From positions 15,450,281 through 15,514,280 of the forward strand of contig NC_059373.1 of NCBI RefSeq assembly GCF_019703515.2: 64,000 bases of DNA, read 5' to 3'. The stretch's first letter is position 1, and every line of letters starts with the position of its first letter. Positions 48,541 through 58,996 of the stretch are shown in pieces. The notes beneath the pieces are model-generated. The model saw nothing but the letters and a program-made list of their open reading frames with translations. It was not told where the DNA came from and made no database searches. Origin of the DNA: Myxocyprinus asiaticus. Taxonomy: Eukaryota > Chordata > Actinopteri > Cypriniformes > Catostomidae. The position numbers were made by a program, and so were the translations under genes.

Positions 48541-49384
48541 TGTATATGATCTGATCTGTTATCAAACATTATCATAACATATGATATATTTGATAATACT
48601 CTAGTAACATTCTAGGCCCATCCAGTTAAGGGTGTAGACACTATAGTGACCATTTCAATTAATTGATTCAATTGAAATATTTGATATAAATGGACGACAT
48701 GCTGTATTAAATGTTAGAAAAAAATGTGCTCGGTTTTCCCCACCTCCTTGTGGCCTGCACAACAGAAAACTTTGACATGAGGAAGGACGGAAGGAAAGAG
48801 AGATGTGCAGGCATTTGACGTGAGGCGTAACAGAGCAAATGACTACATAAATAGACCCATTTATTTCTCCTCGTACTATACAGCAATTTTGTATTTGTTG
48901 CTGGAGATCAGGGCAGAGAGATGTAGAAAACTAATAAGCCTCAGAACAGGACGACCTATTTTCGCCTTTGCAGTGTAAAAGCAAGAATGCATTGAACATA
49001 GTGTGCTCACTGTAAATGTGGTAGTCTGTAAATGTTTTTCACTTTCAGGCAGAAACTGCAGAACTATCCAAGGTACAGAGTGACAGATGGGACCTGTGGA
49101 CTGAAATATATATGTGTGAACTGAACAGCTGCTGCTTTAGGACTTAACTAGTCACGCAGACATAAATTCATCAAACTCATGTCTCTTGAAAATGAACATC
49201 AGACTACCATTTTGACGATAATGTGAACACTTTATTAATTCAAAAACAAATGTACTTACCAAACAAGTCAAACCATCCAAAACATAATGAAACACAAAAC
49301 TAAGTTACAGCTTACTGACAGATAAGAAATAGTTGCCAGTATTCAGTACAACAGCTCTTGCTTTTGTGACATTGCTTAAAAGCA
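48539..49384. other. Unassigned non-coding DNA
   Basis: No gene or element recognised. Confidence 0.4.
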
Positions 49385-49656
49385 TAAATTCATTTTCCAC
49401 ACCCTAATATTATATCAAACCTGTACAACATTCATTCTTCTGTGGAACACAAAAAGAGATGGTAGGCAGAATGACAGCCTCAGATACGATGTGATCTCAG
49501 ACAGAAATGATGCAATGAAACTAAAAGGTGACCAACAGATTGTCTAGCATCTCCTTTTGTGTTCCAAAGAAAAAAGAAATTAATACTGGTTTGGAACCAT
49601 ATGAAAGAGAGTGAATGATAACAGAATTTTCATTTTTGGGTGAATTATCCCTTTAA
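49385..49656. mobile_element. Short TTAA-type foldback MITE
   Basis: The left arm has lost its end (begins near CATTCTTCTGTGGAACACAAAAAG). Inverted internal motifs are TCTGTGGAACACAAAAAGAGAT (49438) and CATCTCCTTTTGTGTTCC (49549). The right end TTTTTGGGTGAATTATCCCTTTAA closes at TTAA 49653-49656, which is simultaneously the left TTAA of the next element. Confidence 0.82.
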
Positions 49657-49837
49657 AGGAATATTGCTGGTTTAATGCAAGTTAAGCTCAATCAACAACA
49701 TTTGTGGCATAATGTTGATTACCACAAAATACAATTAAAACTGGATCCTCCTTTTCATAAAAAACAAAATAAAAACAATAAAAATGTGAATGGGACCCAT
49801 TTTTGGAGGGTTTAAAGGCAGAAATGTGAAGCTTATA

Positions 49838-49990
49838 ATCAGAATCAGAATCAGAATCAGAATGAGCTTGATTGCCAAGTGTTCACACGTACATAATGAA
49901 TTTTGTTTTGGTGACAGGAGAAACAAGTGCACACAAAACATTACAGTACAGTGAGACACAGAATATAAAACAAGGTAAGAGTATAAATAG
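49838..49990 (-). repeat. LINE-like 3' tail with (GATTCT)n
   Basis: On the minus strand this ends in repeated GATTCT units (plus strand AATCAGAATCAGAATCAG at 49839). Upstream is a diverged copy of the tail seen at 26766-26830 (TGATTGCCAAGTGTTCACACG here, TTATTGCCAAGTATGCTTAC there). No ORF. Confidence 0.65.
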
Positions 49991-50407
49991 ACATACAAAT
50001 AATAGGACATATAACAGAATGTCATATGTACATGTGCAGGTGGTAATGTATGTGCAAGGTAGGGGTATGTACAGTTATTGAATTAAACATGAATTTACAC
50101 ATATTACACATAATATTATAAAACCATATAACTTAATTATTTTGTTTAAACTTGTGTATTATTTGAGCTGTGAAGTTGTTTAAATCACCGTTTACCTGGA
50201 TTACATTACGTCCTCATGGCAACAGATGTTGTCAAATTGAATATAACTTTACACAGAAAAAGGTTAGTTAGTAAGGGATAATGTACAGTCTGCCAGGAAA
50301 AAAACAAAACCTTACAGGGTGATCAGGATCACGACGCAACGCAGAGGGGACTTGTTTTACCTGAAGGGTTTTATTTTGTGATAACAACCGGCTGACTGTA
50401 CATTATC

Positions 50408-50870
50408 CCGCTTATTACACAGCTACTCACCAAATAAATAAATACATAGACATTTTATATTTAATTTGTGTTGAAATAATGTAATTACGTGAGAAGAAAG
50501 AAAATGCTGGACAGCTGAAATCCACCAGTTTACATCAGATTCTGTTGGTGTTTATTTTGCGAAAATTGCCTTCTGACTTTATTCAGCCTATTACAGGACT
50601 ACGTGCCAAATAAACAAATAAATGTACATGAAACATTGATTTGTGCTAAAATTATTTAAATATGTGAGAATAAATAAATTACTAAACAGCTGAATTCCAC
50701 CTCCGGTTTGCATCAGAGTTCTGTTGGTGTTTATTTTGTAATTAATAAACGTCTGACTGCTCATTATGCATCTTATTATAAGACTACTTGCTAAATAAAT
50801 AAATACACATGAAACATTCATTTGAGTTGAAATAATTTTATTACTGTAGCTTACTTGTAGATTACACAAA
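50408..50870. repeat. Tandem repeat, about 176-base unit, 2.5-3 copies
   Basis: Units start near 50408 (CCCGCTTATTACACAGCTAC), 50582 (TTCAGCCTATTACAGGACTAC) and 50764 (GCATCTTATTATAAGACTAC). Each unit continues with AAATAAATA, CATGAAACATT, GTGAGAA, CAGCTGAA(A/T)TCCACC, CATCAGA(G)TTCTGTTGGTGTTTATTTTG. The equivalent region of the copy at 26745-27345 has about 1.5 units, so copy number varies between elements. Confidence 0.8.
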
Positions 50871-51321
50871 GTGATCCGAGAAGCAGGAGCGATGGATCAT
50901 AATACCCGGATGAGCGGTCTGATACGTGAAGGTGCCATTGTTACAGAGAAATATCAGACCACTTGATGGTGCCATTGACCAATCAGAATCGAGTATTCCA
51001 GAGAGCAGTGTAATAAGTGATTTTATCACACTGAAATCATGTTAGTGTGCATATTGTTTACGTTTTATGGCTATACTTTTGAAACGGTGACTATTTTAGG
51101 ATATACGATTGGCCCCATTCATTTCTATTGTAAATGCCAGGCTGTAACCCAGTTTTTCTGTTGTTGTTGTTTTGCTTTGTTTTTTGTTTTGTTTTTTGTT
51201 TATTTGTTTGTTTAAGAAAAGGAGCTACAACTCGAAATTAATTCTTGTGGTAATCAACATTATGCCACAAATGGTGTTGAAATGGTGTTTAACTTGTTTT
51301 GAATCCTGAATATTCCTTCAA

Positions 51322-51876
51322 TTACCCGACCTGTCACACTAAAATGCACTAATCTTTGGCACAGTCTCAGATCTGTTCAAATGGGGAAGTAAGGAACTAC
51401 AGTAATCTTACTTCAGAGTTTCTGAGCATTGCCTCTGGTCATTTGCCGAAATAGAAGACGTGCACGTCAGAGCCACCGTAGAATCTTTCCAGTCATCCAA
51501 TAAGAACTCACCTCAGAGGAGCTGTCAGTTTTTGGTGGAGTTGAAAGAGCTCAGGGTTGTGTTAGGCAAGGAGGATGCTAGTGTTGAGGCAGACAGAGGT
51601 TGTGCTCTGATTCAATAACAGTGGTAAGAACTCATTATGAATGCATAGGTAGCCTCCAGCCTCTGTTTCTCTTGAGCCTTCCAGGATTCCCAGCACGCCC
51701 TTTTTCTTTTCTTATTCTCACTTACTCCCATTCTCTCCTCTCTATTCTACACCATTCTCATGGCCGCTCATCTGTGATGTATTTGAATCTGATCTATCGT
51801 TTCAGCTGAGGGTGAGAGGAACTGATGTCAAGCAGAGAGACAGGAAAAGATCTAATGTTGTAGTCTTTCCCTTTGA
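51322..51876. other. Unassigned non-coding DNA
   Basis: No gene recognised; the frame at 51600-51809 has no domain. Confidence 0.4.
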
Positions 51877-52110
51877 TTAAAGGAGTAGTTCACCCAAAAA
51901 TGATAATTCTCTCATCATTAACTCACCCTTATGTTATCTCAGACTTGTATGGCTTTCTTTATTCCAAAGATACACAAAGATATTTTGATCGAGATATGAT
52001 GTCTGTTTGTCCATACAATGCTAGTGAATTGTGACCAAATTTTCAAGCTCCAAAAAGGACATAAAGGCAGCATGAAGGTAATCCATAAGACTCCAGTGGT
52101 TTAATTAATG
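51877..52110. mobile_element. TTAA-type palindromic MITE, left half
   Basis: Starts TTAAAGGAGTAGTTCACCCAAAAATG and continues CTCTCATCATTAACTCACCC and GTCCATACAATGCTAGTGAA to ATCCATAAGACTCCAGTGGTTTAA. This matches the left arm of the long palindrome at 4830-5487. The right half is absent. Confidence 0.75.
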
Positions 52111-52846
52111 TGACTCCTTTTTCACTAAATCTTGACATCAGCAGTCTCCTTGGTGGTCACGATTTCAAGCTCGATTAAACCATCTAGCGCTCTGCGCGTG
52201 CTTCAAGCATTAGGAAGTGCAGTCAAGCTTGAAATCATAATCTCAGTTTGTTTGATCGAGTTACTTACATTTCAGACAAAATGTGGACATTTCATTTGTA
52301 TTTTTTCTGCCAACAAAAATAGTTCCAAAAGAAGCCAAAGCATTAAGCTTGGCATTTCGCCATGCAACACACGGACTAGAACCGAGTTTGTAGGTTGGAG
52401 CGACAGCAATTTTTGCTCCCCGCACAAAACATTCTGTAATCACTTCACTCGAGCTCCATTCCGGGTTTTCTGTTTCGTAGAACTAACTGTTGTATAATGT
52501 GATTTTGCACACATACGAACTACAGGGATGCAGGTTTTACATCCAGAGCCCAGCGGCATGAGCAAATCTCATTGTTTCAGAGGTGCTCTGCATGGATAGA
52601 TGGAGAATGGAGTGGTTTCTCAGAACTGTTCTCCCGCTGTCACACTTCAGCCTGTGATAATTAATCAGAGAAAAGAGAATGAATCAAACGGACTGAAAAG
52701 AGGAATGAATCATTTGAAGCTTTTCTAAATTCGATTTTTCTCAGCTCTTGTTCTGTCTGGCTGGGACTGCGCTGTTCCATCGAAATGGTGAGACAGTGTT
52801 ATCAATCCAGTCTCAGACATCTAGTGCCAAGGATGACACTGTCTTA
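52111..52846. other. Unassigned non-coding DNA
   Basis: The frame 52132-52497 (121 codons) has no recognisable domain and is probably chance. Confidence 0.4.
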
Positions 52847-52848
52847 TA

Positions 52849-54419
52849 CAGGTGCTGGTCATATAATTAGAATATCATCAAAAAGTTTATTTATTTCACT
52901 AATTCCATTCAAAAAGTGAAACTTGTATATTATATTCATTCATTACACACAGACTGATATATTTAAAATGTTTATTTCTTTTAATTTTGATGATTATAAC
53001 TGACAACTAAGGAAAATCCCAAATTCAGTATCTCAGAAAATTGGAATATTACTTAAGACCAATACAAAGAAAGGATTTTTAGAAATCTTGGCCAACTGAA
53101 AAGTATGAACATGAAAAGTATGAGCATGTACAGCACTCAATACTTAGTTGGGGCTCCTTTTGCCTGAATTACTGCAGCAATGCGGCGTGGCATGGAGTCG
53201 ATCAGTCTGTGGCATTGCTCAGGTGTTATGAGAGCCCAGGTTGCTCTGATAGTGGCCTTCAGCTCTTCTGCATTGTTGGGTCTGGCATATCGCATCTTCC
53301 TCTTCACAATACCCCATAGATTTTCTATGGGGTTAAGGTCAGGCGAGTTTGCTGGCCAATTAAGAACAGGGATACCATGGTCCTTAAACCAGATACTGGT
53401 TGCTTTGGCACTGTGTGCAGGTGCCAAGTCCTGTTGGAAAATGAAATCTGCATCTCCATAAAGTTGGTCAGCAGCAGGAAGCATGAAGTGCTCTAAAACT
53501 TCCTGGTATACGGCTGCGTTGACCTTGGACCTCAGAAAACACAGTGGACCAACACCAGCAGATGACATGGCACCCCAAACCATCACTGACTGTGGAAACT
53601 TTACACTGGACCTCAAGCAACGTGGATTGTGTGCCTCTCCTCTCTTCCTCCAGACTCTGGGACCCTGATTTCCAAAGGAAATGCAAAATTTACTTTCATC
53701 AGAGAACATAACTTTGGACCACTCAGCAGCAGTCCAGTCCTTTTTGTCTTTAGCCCAGGCGAGACGCTTCAGACGCTGTCTGTTGTTCAAGAGTGGCTTG
53801 ACACAAGGAATGCGACAGCTGAAACCCATGTCTTGCATACGTCTGTGCGTAGTGGTTCTCCCCCACATTTTTGAATGGGTTTTGTTTCACAATCCTCTCC
53901 AGGGTGCGGTTATCCCGATTGCTTGTACACTTTTTTCTACCACATCTTTTCCTTCCCTTCGCCTCTCTATTAATGTGCTTGGACACAGAGCTCTGTGAAC
54001 AGCCAGCCTCTTTTGCAATGACCTTTTGTGTCTTGCCCTCCTTGTGCAACGTGTCAATGGTCGTCTTTTGGACAACTGTCAAGTCAGCAGTCTTCCCCAT
54101 GATTGTGTAGCATACAGAACTAGACTGAGAGACCATTTAAAGGCCTTTGCAGGTGTTTTGAGTTAATTAGCCGATTAGAGTGTGGCACCAGGTGTCTTCA
54201 ATATTGAACCTTTTCACAATATTCTAATTTTCTGAGATACTGAATTTGGGATTTTCCTTAGTTGTCAGTTATAATCATCAAAATTAAAAGAAATAAACAT
54301 TTGAAATATATCAGTCTGTGTGTAAGGAATGAATATAATATACAAGTTTCACTTTTTGAATGGAATTAGTGAAATAAATCAACTTTTTGATGATATTCTA
54401 ATTATATGACCATCACCTG
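52849..54419 (-). mobile_element. Tc1-like transposon
   Basis: 1571 bases, ends CAGGTGCTGGTCATATAATT and near-inverse, TA flanks at 52847-52848 and 54420-54421. Terminal repeats are about 200 bases. The minus-strand transposase is complete at both ends but has an internal deletion. Its right TA lies directly beside the start of a foldback element (54423). Confidence 0.96.
53137..54136 (-). pseudogene. Tc1-like transposase with internal deletion
   Basis: The frame 53750-54136 gives MVSQSSSVCYTIMGKTADL and helix-turn-helix AKEAGCSQSSVSKHINR. Near 53862 about 44 bases present in the relative at 47.9 kb are missing, shifting the frame. The frame 53137-53868 then runs 243 codons with LLNNRQRLKRLAWAKDKKDW, MFSDESKFC (first Asp), IFQQDLAPAHSAKA (second Asp), [13 protein letters not shown] (Glu) and the end KGAPTKY. 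The catalytic domain is uninterrupted; the loss lies in the second DNA-binding half. Confidence 0.95.
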
Positions 54420-54422
54420 TAC

Positions 54423-55214
54423 AACCCGGTCTCATGGAATGAACATTACTCTATATACATTTTTGTAAACTGACTTTTACGTGCCGCTTTCTACGTTTTG
54501 CTGCAGTTTCCTGGTGAAATGAACACTAGAGGCACTACAACAACTGTGTGGTTTAATCATTGTCACACAAATTACGAGTACAATTGTTGATTTTGTTTTA
54601 ATAAAAATGTATTTTTCATTCTGTTACTCATAAAACACTTTAACGCATGATTTGAAAAACTAAAAATGTTTATACTTGTATTACAGACCCACCTACATAT
54701 ACACACTTATTCCAATATCAGTAATTTGCTAGGTAGCTCACCTGATAAAGCATTGGACTTAGGGCTTGTCAACCGCGGTTCAAGTCCAGCCAATGATGCA
54801 CGAAAGTGAAAGTGGCATAGATGCGACACAAAATAAGGTGGTTGCTTCAGTTAATGTGTGTTTTCTTTTTTTTTATTTTGAATTTTTATTTTAAAATACC
54901 ATCGGTTAGGGTTAGGTGTTGGTTAAGGGTAAGGATGTCTGTTTTGTTAAAATCTCATTTATCTTTTCAGACACTGTTGATTAGATTTTTTCAGACACTG
55001 CTGGTTAGCTTTAGGGTAAAGTTTTAGGTTACAGAGGTACATTTTACTTATTACAACCTCCATCTAAAATTCACCTTACAACCTCATTTCACTCAGTTTT
55101 GGTGCCCCCACTGGACATTTCACTTGAAAACTGCAGCCAAACGTGTAATGAAGCACGTAATTTCAGTTTTGTAAAAAAGTTGCAATGCTCATGTAAATTT
55201 CATGAGACCAGGCT
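54423..55214. mobile_element. Foldback element with GGTCTCATG ends
   Basis: The left end AACCCGGTCTCATG and right end CATGAGACCAGGCT are inverted. There is no transposase. It includes a tRNA-like stretch (54727-54800) and GGTTAGGGTTAGGTG (about 54905). The target duplication is unreadable because a Tc1 lies at its left edge. Confidence 0.7.
54727..54800 (+). repeat. tRNA-like segment with A- and B-box motifs
   Basis: GGTAGCTCACCTGATAAAGC (A-box-like TAGCTCACCTG, 54734-54744) and CGCGGTTCAAGTCCAGCC (B-box GGTTCAAGTCC, 54777-54787), 32 bases apart. This is a Pol III internal promoter arrangement. Anticodon and acceptor stems do not pair convincingly, so this is a tRNA-derived relic rather than a tRNA gene. 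Confidence 0.6.
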
Positions 55215-55309
55215 GGTCTTTTTCAGCAGGTGGAACACAACAGAATGTCTTTGACACTTTTAAGACTACATCATCTAGAATTACATATAGCATTCCTTAC
55301 AAGATACAA

Positions 55310-55970
55310 GATACGGTGGTGCTACTATGGTACTGTGTTGTTATGAAATGGATAAAATGGAACTTTGATATTTACTATGGTACCCAGTGATTACCATATT
55401 CAAATACTAAGGCATTTACATGGTACTCCAAGATAATTCAAAGAACATCATGGAATTACCATGGTACAATCATGATATGTATGCAAAAAAAAAAAAAAAC
55501 ATGCCACTAGCATGGGACCATGTCCAAAAAACCATGGTGGTGCAATGATCAGATGCATCAAAGTAATACCATGGTACTTTGATATACCATGGCACTGAAT
55601 AATTATACTGTATATACAAATACCATGGTATTTACATGCTACTACAAGGTACTTTAAAGAATATAATTGAGTTACCATGGTACTTGTTTAAAGACTATAT
55701 TACAACCACGGTTTGTATCCAAAAGGCATGGCATTACCATGGTAGCATGTCCAAAAAAAACAAAAAAAAACATGGCATTATCACGGTAACATTTTTAAAA
55801 AACCATGGCATTACCATGGTACCATATCCCAAAAAAAATGGCATTATCATGGTCCCATGTCTAAGAACCACGGCGTTATCATGTTGCCATTTCCAAAAAA
55901 CAAACTATAGTTTTACCATGGTGTTTGTCCAAAAACCATGATACTGCCATGGAACATATTGCTATATTTA
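55310..55970. repeat. Degenerate ACCATGGTA-rich repeat array
   Basis: The palindrome TACCATGGTA and variants recur many times. From about 55700 to 55950 the spacing is roughly 30-45 bases in units of the type GGCATTACCATGGTACCATG followed by TCCAAAAA. Earlier copies (55455, 55568, 55620, 55673) are more dispersed. Confidence 0.8.
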
Positions 55971-57094
55971 AAATCATTAGTTCTATCATTTTGTTGGTCT
56001 TAGAGCAGCACCTATTGGCTGGAAAGATTGCCCAGATGATTGTATTTGTGTGTGTCTGGTTGTAAGTCTAAATATGTACCTGTCTCTGTGTATAGCATGT
56101 CAGCACTTATCCTGGCAAATTGAAGGAAAATTCCTGACCTTGATTCGCAACAAACAAAAACAAAAAGCAGGCGGCTATATCGTTCAGCTGAAGCTCTAGA
56201 GCCACCTCCCACTACTTCCCACCCTCCCCCTACTCACTGACAGCAGCAGCGCATGCGGCTGTTTGGGATGGAGAGCCTGCGTACACTAGTTTGACAGCTT
56301 GTCAGTCTACCCCATGATAATGAATTTCAAAAACTAGATATGCTTTCTGTAGCCAGAAGCCCATGTATGTTCTTGGACTGTTTGTGCTCTAACAGGGTCC
56401 TCTCTAGGAGATAATGTAGTGTGCGTTTGTGTGATTGTGGTGTGTGTGTGTATTGATTTTTAGTACAAGCAATAACACAACTGTGATTCATACATTACAG
56501 GGTATTTTATGGTGGATTCATGCTGTAATGTGACCATCTGACCAGATTTCGGCTGTAGAATGTCATACATGTCACTTGTCAGTTAAATTGTGGCAGGTGT
56601 CGCACTTTGCTTTAGGCACTCTCTCTCTCTACCTTTATCTCTCTCTCCTAAAGGTCAGATGAGTTAGATATTCTGAGAGCTTCTATGCTACTGAATTCTG
56701 AGATAGCTTTTCTGCTGTAGATTCACCACTGTAACCACAATTTTTATGTACTTTTTTCTCTCCCTACTTTTGCCCTTCCACTACCTCTTCTCCTTTTTGG
56801 TATATTTAATTGTACGTTTTTTCCCATTTGGACTCTTATTGGTAAATAACAACAGTTCATCCATTTGTTTCTACACATGTATATTGTGTTCAATGGAACC
56901 CATTTGTTTCCTCCACTGTGTGCCTCCCAATTCATTTCCCTCTCTCCCCAGAGGAAAATTTCATTGCTCAGGAGACCTTAATGGAGTTCTCAGTTATGTT
57001 TTAATGAAGTATCAACATCATTTCAAATGTTTCCCATAAAATACCTTTGGAGAAATAAAAATAGAAACAAATGAAATGGACGCACTTAATATGA
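55971..57094. other. Unassigned non-coding DNA
   Basis: A TG-rich stretch lies at about 56425-56455. No gene recognised; the frame 56746-57039 has no domain. Confidence 0.4.
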
Positions 57095-57214
57095 ATTTTC
57101 TTTTTTTTTATATTTATAATTGTATTGATTTATGATTTAATAAAAGACAAAAATACAAAACAACAACAACAACAAAAAAACATATCAAAAATATACAAAA
57201 AAATCAGACACATA

Positions 57215-58837
57215 CAGTTGAATTCAGAAGTATACATATGCTTATGTTGAAGTCATTAAAACTCATTTTTTAACCACTCCACAGATTTAATATTAGCAAA
57301 CTATAGTTTGGGCAAGTCGTTTAGGACATCTACTTTATGCATGACATGAGTAATTTTCCAACAATTGTTTACAGACAGGTTGTTTTACTTTTAATTGACT
57401 ATATCACAATTCCAGTGGGTCAGAAGTTTACAAACATTAAGTTAACTGTGCCTTTAAGCAGCTTGGAAAATTCCAGAAAATTATGTCAAGTAGACAATTA
57501 ACCAATTAGCTTCTGATAGGAGGTGTACTGAATTGGAGGTGTACCAGTGGATGTATTTGAAGGCCTACCTTCAAACTCAGTGGCTCTCTGCTTGACATCA
57601 TGGGAAAATTAAAAGAAATCAGCCAAGACCTCAGAAAAAAATTGTGAACCTCCACTAGTCTGGTTCATCCTTGGGAGCAATTTCCAAATGCCTGAAGGTA
57701 CCATGTTCATCTGTACAAACAATAGTACGCAAGTATAAACGGCATGGGACCATGCAGTCATCATACCGCTCAGGAACGAGATGCATTCTGTCTCCTAGAG
57801 ATGAACGTGGTTTGGTGCAAAAAGTGCAAATCAATCCCAGAACAACAGCAAAGGACCTTGTGAAGATGCTGGAGGAAACAGGTAGACAAGTATCTATATC
57901 CACAGTAAAACGAGTCCTATAATGACATAACCTGAAAGGCTGCTCAGCAAGGAAGAAGCCACTGCTCCAAAACTGCCATAAAAAAGCCAGACTACAGTTT
58001 GCAAGTGCACATGGGGACAAAGATCATACATTTGAAGAAATGTCCTCTGGTCTGATGAAACAAAAATTGAACTGTTTGGCCATAATGACCATCATTATGT
58101 TTGGAGGATAAAGGGTGAGGCATGCAAGCTGAATCCATCCCAACCATGAAGCATGGGGGTGGCAGCATCATGTTGTAGGAGTGCTTTGTTGCAGGAGGGA
58201 CTGGTGCACTTCACAAAATAGATGGCATCATGAGGAAGGAAAATGATGTAGATATATTGAAGCAACATCTCAAGACATCAGCCAGGAAGTTAAAGCTCAG
58301 TCACAAATGTGTCTTTCAAATGGACAATGACCCCAAGCATACCTCCATACCTGGCAAAATGACTTAAGGACAACAAAGTCAAGGTACTGGAATGGCTATC
58401 ACAAAACCCTGACCTCAATCCGATTTTTGTGGGCAGAACTGAAAAAGCATGTGCGAGCAAAGAGGACTACAAACCTGACTCAGTTACACCAGTTCTGTCT
58501 GGAGGAATGGGCCAAAATTCCAGCAACTTACTGTGAGAAGCTTGTGGAAGGCTACCCAAAATGTTTGACCCAAGTTAAACAATATAAAGGCAATGCTACC
58601 AAATACTAACAAAGTGTATGTAAACTTCTGACCCACTGGGAATGTGATGAAAGAAATAAAAGCTGAAATAAATCATTCTCTCTGCTATTATTCTGACATT
58701 TCACATTCTTAAAATAAAGTAGTGATTCTAACTGACCTAAGACAGGGAATTTTTTCTATGATTAAATGTCAGGAATTGTGAAAAACAGAGTTTAAATGTA
58801 TTTGGCTAATTTGTATGTAAACTTCTGACATCAACTG
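57215..58837 (+). mobile_element. Sleeping Beauty-like Tc1 transposon (IR/DR type)
   Basis: Outer ends CAGTTGAATTCAGAAGTATA (left) and ACTTCTGACATCAACTG (right), TA flanks 57213-57214 and 58838-58839. Inner direct-repeat copies sit about 200 bases inside each end: CCAGTGGGTCAGAAGTTTAC (57412) and GTAAACTTCTGACCCACTGG (58620). Two binding sites per terminal repeat is the IR/DR architecture of the salmonid-type Tc1 group to which Sleeping Beauty belongs. It is inserted in the 3' part of the L1. Confidence 0.95.
57600..58609 (+). pseudogene. Sleeping Beauty-like transposase pseudogene
   Basis: The start is at 57600 (MGKLKEISQDL). The helix-turn-helix region is broken by a stop after NLH near 57655 and resumes as GAISKCLKVPCSSVQTIVRK (57671-57922), a second DNA-binding region. 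Later frames hold WSDETKIELFG (first Asp, about 58045) and FQMDNDPKH (second Asp, about 58317). At about 58415-58430 a short deletion removes the third catalytic Glu codon and shifts frame. The last frame, 58427-58609, gives WAELKKHVRAKRTTNLTQLH and the end KGNATKY. Inactive. Confidence 0.94.
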
Positions 58838-58996
58838 TACATCTGCAGGAAATGATATGCACCTTATAGGAAATCAGTTTCGTATATCCATTGTGGTGAT
58901 AATCCAATAAAGCTGGCCAGATTTCTTTACCAATTTTAGACATGAAAGGGCCTCATCTCTTTAAGAAGGTGTTATAATCATAATTTTTCTAATAAA

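Larger units (their letters stand above)
49653..51321. mobile_element. TTAA-type element with internal tandem repeats
   Basis: Left end TTAAAGGAATATTGCTGGTTT...CATAATGTTGATTACCACAAA; right end TTTGTGGTAATCAAC-type sequence through GAATATTCCTTCAA (51321), where the last TTAA has mutated to TCAA. The interior contains a LINE-like tail (49838-49990), paired inverted motifs GGATAATGTACAGTC (50278) and GACTGTACATTATCC (50394), and about three tandem units of roughly 176 bases (50408-50870). Same family as 22874-24286 and 26452-27876. Confidence 0.84.

Noticed and set aside
52132..52497. Open frame of 121 codons
   Set aside because: No motif or exon structure; composition like surrounding non-coding DNA.
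54727..54800. Functional tRNA gene
   Set aside because: A- and B-box motifs are present but the acceptor and anticodon stems do not fold convincingly.
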